Positions 31,493 to 37,646 of a stretch of DNA of 37,646 bases are shown here, piece by piece. Under the pieces are notes generated by a model. That model did no database searches and was not told where the DNA came from. It saw only the letters and a program-made list of their open reading frames with translations. The stretch covers positions 1-37,646 of the forward strand of contig JAEZIJ010000005.1 of the NCBI GenBank assembly GCA_023436715.1. Reading direction: 5' to 3'. Each line of letters opens with the position of its first letter. Positions within the stretch are counted from its first letter, which is position 1. This DNA comes from Acidobacteriota bacterium (GTDB lineage: Bacteria > Acidobacteriota > Terriglobia > Bryobacterales > Bryobacteraceae). Both the position numbers and the translations under genes were made by a program.

Positions 31493-32686
31493 TCAGGTTT
31501 CGGAAAACACAGGCTGTGTACTCGCCGCCGGGCCGGAGCGGCGCCCTTGCCCGGCCGCGATTCCGGCCAGGCGCGCCGTGAAATCGGCGACCGAGCGTCC
31601 CAGCTCGGATTTGTCATCGAGCGGCTCGCCCAGCGTCACGGCGCGTTCGACCGAGAGGACGTCGCTCGGGAAGCTGCCGTGTACCGGGCAGTTGAAAATC
31701 TTGTTCAGGTCGGACTCTTTGAGCCCGTCCCGCTTATCCACGCGGTTGAGGAGTATCTGGTAGCGCTCCTTGCCCACGCCCAGGCGCGCCAGCAGCGTGA
31801 CTGCCTTGCGCGCCAGACGCAGACTGGGCAGATCGGAAGTGCATACCAGGTACGCCCGGTCGGATTCCGAGAGCGCAAGCAGGCTGAGCTGGTGGAAAAT
31901 GGACGGCGCGTCCAGGACCACCCAGTCATATTGCCGCCGGGCCTCCTCTATAAATGCGTGCAGGCGCGAAGGCTCGACCGAATCCGATTCGTGCTCCCCG
32001 GGGGCGGCCAGCAGATGGACGCCGCCCGAACTCGCCACCAGAGACGCCAGCGAGGAATTTCCCGCTTCGGCTGCGTCCGGCAGCGACCCCTTTGGCGCCA
32101 CTTTCAGGGAGAACGCGAGGGTTCCGCCCATCAGGTCGAGGTCCGCCAGGAGCACTCGCCTTTGAGTGGCGCGGCGCAGAGCGAGCGCGGACTGCGCGGC
32201 CAGAGTCGAAGCGCCCGACCCGGGCTTCGCGCTCGAGAAAAGCACCACTTTGCCGAGTTCCTTCGATTCGGCCGCTCGCGGCCCCAGCAGCCGCCTGATG
32301 CGCGCCACCGCCTGCTCCTGAATCGCGGGGTCGAAAGGAGCGTAAAGAAACTCACTCGCGCCCAGGCGAAGAGACCGCACGATGGCTTCTGAATCGTTGC
32401 GGGCATGCAGGCCGATGACGTGGGTCGCGGGACTCGAACTCGCGATGAAGCCGATCAGTTCGCCCGCCCGCGCCAGGTCCGTCGCCAGATCCAGCAGTAC
32501 GACCTCCGGCTGCAACTGGCGCAGCCGCATCTCCAGCACCTGCTGCGAAGGATAGGCCTTCAGTTCCGCCAGGATCTGAAACGCGCGCCCTCCCTCCATG
32601 CTCGCCGCGAACTGTCGAGACAGATCGCGGCCGGGCGCGATCATCAGCGCCGTAAGCTGGGCCGCGGCTCGGTCGTCGAGGTCCAT
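31493..32686 (-). CDS. cpaE: Tad pilus localisation protein CpaE/TadZ
   Basis: Encodes 397 aa. Residues about 10-135 form a receiver-like domain (LQPEVVLLDLATDL, then LRLGASEFLYAPFDP) and 145-380 a MinD/ParA-like ATPase domain (KVVLFSSAKPGSGASTLAAQ, RRVLLADLDLMGGTL, YDWVVLDAPSIFHQLSLLAL). CpaE/TadZ positions the Tad machinery at a cell site. The Walker A reads KPGSGAST, without the Lys before the final Ser/Thr found in active ParA proteins (GKT/GKS), a known TadZ-type departure, so nucleotide hydrolysis may be weak. Located between cpaC and cpaF as usual. Confidence 0.92.
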   Translation of the reverse strand: MDLDDRAAAQLTALMIAPGRDLSRQFAASMEGGRAFQILAELKAYPSQQVLEMRLRQLQPEVVLLDLATDLARAGELIGFIASSSPATHVIGLHARNDSEAIVRSLRLGASEFLYAPFDPAIQEQAVARIRRLLGPRAAESKELGKVVLFSSAKPGSGASTLAAQSALALRRATQRRVLLADLDLMGGTLAFSLKVAPKGSLPDAAEAGNSSLASLVASSGGVHLLAAPGEHESDSVEPSRLHAFIEEARRQYDWVVLDAPSIFHQLSLLALSESDRAYLVCTSDLPSLRLARKAVTLLARLGVGKERYQILLNRVDKRDGLKESDLNKIFNCPVHGSFPSDVLSVERAVTLGEPLDDKSELGRSVADFTARLAGIAAGQGRRSGPAASTQPVFSET

Positions 32687-32696
32687 CTCCCAACCG

Positions 32697-34070
32697 CTAT
32701 TTCCGGGCTCCGCGCTTCGGAGCGGACGGAACGGCGGCCGGTGCGGTTCCGGAGGGCTCCAGCAGAAAGCCCGGCAGCGAGTCTTTCATCTGTGGCAGCG
32801 GTTTTACCCCGGCTGTGCTGACGGGCGCCGTGATCTCCGGTGTCACCATAACGATCAACTCCGTCTTGGCCCGGTTTTCCAGGCGGCTTTTGAACAGCAC
32901 GCCCAGAATCGGGATGTGGGCCAGCCCCGGGACCCTCGACAGGGTCTCGGTCACGCGGTCGTCGATCAGCCCGGCGATGACGAAGCTCTGCCCCCTTCCG
33001 AGTTCGATGTTGGTCTCCACGCGGCGAGTGGCCAGCGCCGGGATGGTGAAGCCGCCAAGCGAGACCGAGTTTGCCACGTCGATGGTGGACACTTCGGGCT
33101 TCACGTACATGCGGATGGTGTCGTGCCCGGTGATCTCGGGCTTGAAAGTCAGCCGGATCCCGAATTCCTTGAACAGGATCGTTACCGAACCGGCGGAAGC
33201 GCCGCCCTGCAGGACAGGCACCGGGAACTCGCCGCCGGCCAGGAAGCTGGCGTCCTTTCCGTTCGTGGTGACCAGGTTGGGCTCGGCCAGAATCTGCAGC
33301 AGCGACTGGCTTTGGAGAGCCCGTACGAATGCCGCGAGGTTGAGATCCGGACGGAACGCGAACACATTGAGCGCGTCGGTAACCGCGAACTTGCTCTCGG
33401 CCCCGAGGGCGCCCGCCCCGATGACGCCTTTCAGCTCTGACGCTCGCGGCGGGGAGAACTGGCCGGTTGTCGTGCTCCCTATGGTGTTTGCCGCGCCCGT
33501 GGAAATCAGGTTGACCCCGAACGAGTCCGCGGCTATCCGGTTCAGTTCGGCGAACTTCACACGAAGCAGGACCTGCTTTTCCGGCCCCGGCGCGACGACC
33601 TGGAGGTTGTTCACCACCACCTTGGCGAACGGGGTTACGAGTGCGGCGGCCCGCTCGGCAACCCCTGGGCTCGATACCGTGCCGGTCAGCGAAAGCGAGT
33701 CTTTTGCCGACTGGATTTCGATGCTCTCATTCGGGAACGTCTGCTTCAGCAGCTTCCGGGCCGGCTCGAGATTCTGCTCGACGAGGATGCTGTAGGTGTT
33801 GCGCGCTCCCTGCCTGGACCAGACGATCACCGTCGAGGTCCCCGGCGCCTTGGCGTGCAGCAGCACTTCACGCGTGGATACGGCCACCGCGTCCACAATA
33901 TCCGCGTTACTCGTGGAAATGCGCCCGACATCGGCGGCGTAGTCGATGACAATGCTTTTGCCGGTAGCCAGCCTCATGTCCTCGGTGGGCTGGGGCGCAT
34001 CGGCGGCCAGCCAGCCGGCGCTCGATAGCAGGAGCCCGGCACACAGCAATCCGGTGGATCGTGTTCCCAT
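32697..34070 (-). CDS. cpaC: Tad pilus outer-membrane secretin CpaC/RcpA
   Basis: Encodes 457 aa with a signal peptide (about 1-23, LLCAGLLLSSAGWLAA). The N-terminal pilus-secretin domain (30-105) contains GKSIVIDYAADVGRISTSNA and LLHAKAPGTSTVIVWSRQG; a BON-like segment follows (LSLTGTVSSPGVAERAAALV). The secretin core runs about 215-425 with LQILAEPNLVTTNGKDASFL, AGGEFPVPV, TFKPEITGHDTIRM and a final VPGLAHIPILGVLFKSR and KTELIVMVTPEI. It forms the outer-membrane channel, confirming a diderm envelope. It lacks a lipobox. Confidence 0.95.
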   Translation of the reverse strand: MGTRSTGLLCAGLLLSSAGWLAADAPQPTEDMRLATGKSIVIDYAADVGRISTSNADIVDAVAVSTREVLLHAKAPGTSTVIVWSRQGARNTYSILVEQNLEPARKLLKQTFPNESIEIQSAKDSLSLTGTVSSPGVAERAAALVTPFAKVVVNNLQVVAPGPEKQVLLRVKFAELNRIAADSFGVNLISTGAANTIGSTTTGQFSPPRASELKGVIGAGALGAESKFAVTDALNVFAFRPDLNLAAFVRALQSQSLLQILAEPNLVTTNGKDASFLAGGEFPVPVLQGGASAGSVTILFKEFGIRLTFKPEITGHDTIRMYVKPEVSTIDVANSVSLGGFTIPALATRRVETNIELGRGQSFVIAGLIDDRVTETLSRVPGLAHIPILGVLFKSRLENRAKTELIVMVTPEITAPVSTAGVKPLPQMKDSLPGFLLEPSGTAPAAVPSAPKRGARK

Positions 34071-34073
34071 ACC

Positions 34074-34940
34074 CTAATCCGGCTTTCTGATCGCTACCTG
34101 CTCGACCGTCTTCTGGTTCCCCCGAATCACCACGATTTCCTCCGTGGTCCGGGGCGGTGGGACGGGCGCGGGAGGCGCCGCTACGGGCCTGGGCCGCGGT
34201 TTCGGCGCTTCGCCGGCGGGCTTGGCCGTGCCGGTCCGGTAGAGTTCGGCCAGTATCAGGCCCGGAGTCTTCTCCACCGTGCGGTCCCCGCTGTTCCTCA
34301 GGACGAGTTGGATCCGGCCCTCGGAAGCCAGCGTGAGCACTTCGGCCTGCTCGGGGCTGACAAGCAGCGTCACCACTGGCGCGTTGATGGCCTGCCCGCG
34401 TGCATCCGGCTCGATCTTCTGCCCCGCCGACAGCACCTGAATGTCCTGAAGAATCGTCTTGGTGACGGTCTGTTCCTGGCCCGCCGGACGGCCGGTAACC
34501 AGCACGTCCACGCGCATGCCGGGCAGCACGAATCCCGCCACGCCGACCACTTCGTTGACGCGTACCGCCGCCGCCCGCATGCCCGTCGGAATGATCGGCG
34601 CCAGGCCCAGGCCGCTGCCCTTCAGCGCCAACCGCCCTTCCCGCACGGGCTCTTCGGCCAGGATGCTCGATACCACGGGCCTCTCCAGCACCTGTTCCAC
34701 TTTCTCGAAACCGCCGTTCGGGAACTGGTCCTCAGGCACCTTTGCCAGCTTGACGTCTTCCGCTTTCAGACTCACGCCGACCGGCAGAGCGCGCGCTGCC
34801 ACCACCACGTCCCGCGTTTTCGCTTTGGCCTGTCGCGGTCCGCCCTTCCGCGCCCCGATCACCATCTGGTAGAAGATCGCGGACAGTACCAGCGCAAAGA
34901 GCAGGCTGGTTCCGATGACGCTCAGAAGTCTGCGATCCAT
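34074..34940 (-). CDS. cpaB: Tad pilus assembly protein CpaB/RcpC
   Basis: Encodes 288 aa. An N-terminal membrane helix (about 7-27, VIGTSLLFALVLSAIFYQMV) is followed by an SAF-type domain (VVVAARALPVGVSLKAEDVK, LAEEPVREGRLALKG) and the RcpC domain (RAAAVRVNEVVGVAGFVLPG, MRVDVLVTGRPAG). A Pro-rich segment (about 240-265) precedes the C-terminus, as in peptidoglycan- or secretin-interacting proteins. Start ATG follows AAGGA by 8 bases and comes 3 bases after the small upstream gene. Together with cpaC it forms the periplasmic/outer-membrane part. Confidence 0.93.
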   Translation of the reverse strand: MDRRLLSVIGTSLLFALVLSAIFYQMVIGARKGGPRQAKAKTRDVVVAARALPVGVSLKAEDVKLAKVPEDQFPNGGFEKVEQVLERPVVSSILAEEPVREGRLALKGSGLGLAPIIPTGMRAAAVRVNEVVGVAGFVLPGMRVDVLVTGRPAGQEQTVTKTILQDIQVLSAGQKIEPDARGQAINAPVVTLLVSPEQAEVLTLASEGRIQLVLRNSGDRTVEKTPGLILAELYRTGTAKPAGEAPKPRPRPVAAPPAPVPPPRTTEEIVVIRGNQKTVEQVAIRKPD

Positions 34941-34943
34941 GAC

Positions 34944-35156
34944 CTAGTCCTTGACGCATCGGCGCAGTAGAGCTTCGAGCGGTTCGTTGCGCGTCCCGCC
35001 GGCAAGCAGAAGCCGCGGCGCGACCATGCCGGAGCGCAGGGCAAACTCCGCCAGCGACTGGCCGGACGGCAGACGCCAACCCAGGTCGCTTGTGTCCACC
35101 CGCTTGCGTGCGCGGCAGTCTGAAACCTCCTGCCGGTTCAGCGTTCGCTTTCTCAT
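34944..35156 (-). CDS. 70-aa protein of unknown function in the Tad operon
   Basis: 70 aa from ATG 35156, which follows GGAGG by 8 bases; the frame extends upstream but without a start signal. Basic N-terminus (MRKRTLNRQE, RARKRVDTSDLG), then RLPSGQSLAEFALRSGMVAP and LLLAGGTRNEPLEALLRRCV. GQSLAEFAL recalls the start of TadE-like pseudopilins (GQSLVEFAL), but the following segment is not a hydrophobic pilin helix. The segment also resembles the short helical unit of MshEN domains. Neither assignment is safe. Its stop is 3 bases before cpaB, so it belongs to the operon. Confidence 0.65.
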   Translation of the reverse strand: MRKRTLNRQEVSDCRARKRVDTSDLGWRLPSGQSLAEFALRSGMVAPRLLLAGGTRNEPLEALLRRCVKD

Positions 35157-35226
35157 CTGCGCCGCCCTCCAGTGGTTATTTCGGCTGAAACAAGGGTTTC
35201 CTTTAACCGGAAGGCGGCGGCCGGAC

Positions 35227-35886
35227 TCAACCGGGCTCACTCCGGTGCCCAATGCTCTCCGGTTCCAGTAGCTTGCGGCTGCGGGCGGCGAGTTCGTGGC
35301 GGTCCCTTGCTCCCGTTTTTTCGAACACATGCATGAGGTGGACCTTCACGGTTCCGGGCGAAATTGCGAGCATCCCTGCGATCTCGGCATTTTTGAGGCC
35401 CTGCGACAGGAGTGTGAGCACCTGGCGCTCGCGCGGCGTGAGGCGAGGCGGCTGGCGCCGCCTTCGGCCGGTCGTGCAAATGGCTTCGAGCGGCGAGCTC
35501 TCAAACCAGACATGGCCTCGGGCCACCACACGCAGGCACGCGAGCAGTGTCTCGATCGGGCGGCTTTTCACGAGGACGCCCCGCGCTCCGGCTTCGAGCG
35601 CGGCGCCGGATGGTATCTCATCGGAGCTGTTCACCCAGAGCACGACCTGGGTCTTCGAGCCTGCGCCGCAGATCTGCTCCACGAGCGACAGTGCGGCCTC
35701 CGTTCCGTCCGTATGATCCACCACGGTCAGGTCCGGAGCCTTTTCGAGAATGGCCCCGAGCGCTTCCGACGGGGCGGCGGCGCCCGCAAACTCGAAGTCC
35801 TCGCACTCCCGGAGCGCGTTCCGCAGTCCTTCCACGACGACGGGTTGAGACTCGCAGGCAAAGACACTGATGGGTTTCGGAGCCAT
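35227..35886 (-). CDS. LuxR/NarL-family response regulator at the head of the Tad operon
   Basis: Encodes 219 aa. The receiver domain (1-120) keeps a phosphoacceptor-type Asp57 (LTVVDHTDG) and Lys107 (GVLVKS), but the N-terminal acidic pair is reduced to Glu12 (CESQPVV) and the loop after Asp57 lacks the usual Met-Pro. Residues about 148-205 are a LuxR-type HTH: LTPRERQVLTLLSQGLKNAE, IAGMLAISPGTVKVHLMHVF. It probably controls transcription of the downstream Tad genes. No sensor kinase is encoded nearby. The gap to the next gene is 70 bases and may hold a promoter. Confidence 0.88.
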   Translation of the reverse strand: MAPKPISVFACESQPVVVEGLRNALRECEDFEFAGAAAPSEALGAILEKAPDLTVVDHTDGTEAALSLVEQICGAGSKTQVVLWVNSSDEIPSGAALEAGARGVLVKSRPIETLLACLRVVARGHVWFESSPLEAICTTGRRRRQPPRLTPRERQVLTLLSQGLKNAEIAGMLAISPGTVKVHLMHVFEKTGARDRHELAARSRKLLEPESIGHRSEPG

Positions 35887-35945
35887 TCCCGTTTCTCATC
35901 GGTTCGAGAGCGAGTAAGTTTTAGCGCCCGGATGCCTAATGCGGG

Positions 35946-37334
35946 CTATAGCCCGGCCGGCCTGCGGGCGGAGAGCCCGAGCGCGCCTTCGACCGCGGCG
36001 GCAACCCGGAGCAGCGTCGCCTCTTTGAAGGCGGGGCCGGCGATCTGCAACCCGAGCGGAAGCCCGCGGCGGTCGAACCCGCAGGGCAGGGAAACGGCGG
36101 GCAAACCGAGCACATTGAAAGCGCGGACGAACCGCGTGGAGGCCAGCCGCACATCCTCCATCTTGCCGTCAGTTTCGACGGAGGCCTGCCCGATTCGGGG
36201 TGCGGCCGTGGGGGTGGTGGGCGTGAAAAGGCAATCGGCCTTCTGCCAGACGGCGGCGAACTCCTGCCGCAGAATGCGCCGCATCCGCTGGGCGTTCACA
36301 TAGTCGGCCGCGGCAATGAAGCGGCCCTGATCGAGCAGCGCCAGCACGTCCGGACCGAACTTGTGGCGTTCCTCCAGGTACGGCGACATGACAGCCGTGG
36401 CCTCGGCGAGCAGGATCAGCCGGCCGATTGTGTTGATCTCGGGGATGTCGGGAACCCGCAAAGGAACGATGGAGGCCCCGAGCGTCCCGGCGATTTGGGC
36501 AGCGCGGCGGACGGCCTGTGCGGCTGCCTCGTCCACCATCTCGAAATAGTAGTTCTCCGGCAGGCCGATCCGGATTCCGGCGATAGAGACCTCTTCAGTT
36601 GGCACGAAATCGGGGACCGGAGCGCGGCTGGAACTCTCGTCGCGCGGATCGAACCCGGCGACGGCGTTCAGCACCGCGGCCGCATCGCGCACGGAGCGCG
36701 CCAGCGGCCCCATGTGATCGAGCGTGAAATCGAGCGGCAGGACGCCGTAACGGCTGACGCGGCCGTAGGTGGGCTTCAGCCCGACGCACCCGCAATAGGA
36801 AGCGGGGATGCGGATCGATCCGCCGGTGTCGCTACCCATGGCCGCGAACACGAAGCCTGCTGCGACGGCGGCGCCGGAACCACCGCTCGAGCCGCCTGGA
36901 ATTCATTCGACGTTCCAGGGATTCCGAACCGGGCCGTAATGCGGGTTGCTCGATGTAATGCCGTAGGCCAGTTCGTGCATGTTCGTCTTGCCGATCAGCA
37001 CTGCGCCAGCCGCGGCGAGTTTTTCGACGACTGCGGCGTTATGGCGCGGCACATTGCCGGCGAAGATCTTCGATCCGGCGGTAGTCCGGATGCCCTTCGT
37101 CGAGAACACGTCTTTCAGGGCGATCGGGATGCCGTGCAGCGGGCCGCGGTCGATGCCTCGCGCCAGTTCGTCGTCGGCCTGGTCGGCCTCGATCCGGGCG
37201 TTGTCCTCAAGCACGGTGATGAAGGTGTTCAGGGTTTCATCGTGTGCGGCGATGCGCGCCAGTGAATCGAAGACGAGTTCCGAAGAAGAGACTTTCCTCG
37301 CCCGCAGGGCGGCGGCGGCTTCGAGGAGCGTCAT
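35946..37334 (-). pseudogene. Amidase (GatA family) interrupted by one in-frame TGA
   Basis: Read as one frame this is a 462-codon amidase-signature protein. Residues 1-143 contain the catalytic Lys (GIPIALKDVFSTKG) and LIGKTNMHELAYG and end NPWNVE; codon 144 is TGA (36903-36905); the same frame resumes IPGGSSGGSGAAVAAG and then GSDTGGSIRIPASYCGCVGL with the nucleophilic Ser. Homologues have Arg at this place (NPW..ERIPGGSSGG), so a single CGA-to-TGA change explains the stop. Translation to the stop would lose cis-Ser and Ser of the triad; the second part has no convincing start of its own. It may be a recent pseudogene or a sequence error. The rest of the frame shows no decay. It overlaps its small partner gene by ATGA. 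Confidence 0.85.
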
Positions 37335-37510
37335 CGCTGCTCGCCGGGACCGCCAGGCAGAACAGTAGCGGGTTCCGTCTCGACCGGGATCCTCTTTACA
37401 AGCGGCCGGAAGCCGGCCTCCAGCGCATCCAGCACGGGGACGATCCGGTCCAGTTCATCCTCCGGAATTCCAAACCGTCCAGCCGCGGCAATCTGCTTCC
37501 AGTTCCGCAT
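37331..37510 (-). CDS. Small amidase partner, AtzG/GatC-like
   Basis: 59 aa from ATG 37510; the frame stays open to 37615 but that extension lacks family likeness. No ribosome binding site is clear. The sequence FGIPEDELDRIVPVLDALEA followed by IPVETEPATVL fits the short AtzG-like (DUF4089) or GatC-like helical subunits that accompany amidases, with the conserved ending EPA. The stop overlaps the amidase start as ATGA, supporting a two-subunit complex. A true GatC is usually longer (about 95 aa), so the AtzG-like label is preferred. Confidence 0.7.
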   Translation of the reverse strand: MRNWKQIAAAGRFGIPEDELDRIVPVLDALEAGFRPLVKRIPVETEPATVLPGGPGEQR

Positions 37511-37608
37511 TTCGGAATGATAGCAGGAACGCGGAAGCGGTCCATACAACCCCAGGCTTGTCCAAATTGCGTTTTGAGATTGGCGCGGCGCGTACTCCGG
37601 CCACGGAC

Positions 37609-37620
37609 GACGCATGCGTC
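37609..37620. repeat. GACGCATGCGTC palindrome, copy 3
   Basis: Perfect 12-bp palindrome followed by GCCCCTAC, matching the flank of copy 2 at 24260. It lies about 100 bases upstream of the minus-strand amidase operon start. Confidence 0.6.
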
Positions 37621-37646
37621 GCCCCTACAAGGATGCTTCCTGTAGT

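Noticed and set aside
36903..36905. TGA in the amidase as a selenocysteine codon
   Set aside because: Homologues carry Arg, not Cys, at this position and no obvious selenocysteine-insertion hairpin follows; a point mutation is simpler.
1..37646. tRNA or rRNA genes
   Set aside because: No cloverleaf with a GGTTCGAATCC-type arm and no rRNA-like conserved stretch was seen on reading both strands.

Overview
The window looks like a piece of a GC-rich chromosome from an Acidobacteriota-type bacterium, most likely from the Bryobacterales/Solibacter side of the phylum. This is inferred from gene content (short flagellar proteins, zinc-finger anti-sigma factors, a DUF4097 protein, a Tad locus) and from several kinds of dispersed palindromic repeats between genes. 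No rRNA, tRNA, CRISPR array, transposase or phage gene was seen.

Region 1 (about 1-18000) is a flagellar supercluster. flaG and fliS lie at the left edge on the plus strand and converge on a minus-strand rod/ring operon, flgF-flgG-flgA-flgH-flgI-flgJ. Divergent from it runs a long plus-strand operon: fliK, flgD, flgE, a short fliN, the complete export gate fliO-fliP-fliQ-fliR-flhB-flhA, then flhF, fliA, a second longer fliN/fliY-like gene and a small membrane protein with a helix-turn-helix-like segment. Most genes overlap or are separated by a few bases. The tight packing is broken at only two places, flgH/flgI and fliR/flhB, and both hold a copy of the same 76-nt inverted repeat. fliF, fliG, fliH, fliI, fliM, motAB, fliD, flgKL, flgM and flhG are not in the window.

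Region 2 (about 17900-23600, minus strand) holds two consecutive ECF-sigma modules. Upstream module: sigma factor, zinc-finger anti-sigma, Spy/CpxP-like protein. Downstream module: sigma factor, an anti-sigma fused to a HEAT-like domain, a DUF4097 protein and a protein with two PDZ domains. A large nested palindrome separates the modules. The arrangement suggests envelope-stress sensing.

Region 3 (23700-27978) is housekeeping: an A-type Fe-S carrier with its own promoter and a clear intrinsic terminator, then a sugar isomerase/epimerase-like gene, murQ and murA (cell-wall amino sugar metabolism), a rhodanese and an unrecognised small membrane protein.

Region 4 (28087-35886, minus strand) is a Tad (Flp pilus) assembly operon: LuxR-type regulator, 70-aa protein, cpaB, cpaC secretin, cpaE/tadZ, cpaF/tadA ATPase, tadB, tadC and a 30-aa one-helix protein with a perfect ribosome binding site. 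No Flp pilin, prepilin peptidase or recognisable TadE/TadG pseudopilin is present.

Region 5 (35946-37510, minus strand) is an amidase (GatA family) with a small AtzG/GatC-like partner. The amidase is interrupted by one in-frame TGA just before its GGSSGG signature, with all the rest of the frame intact. A 12-bp GACGCATGCGTC palindrome occurs near both ends of the window and once in the middle.
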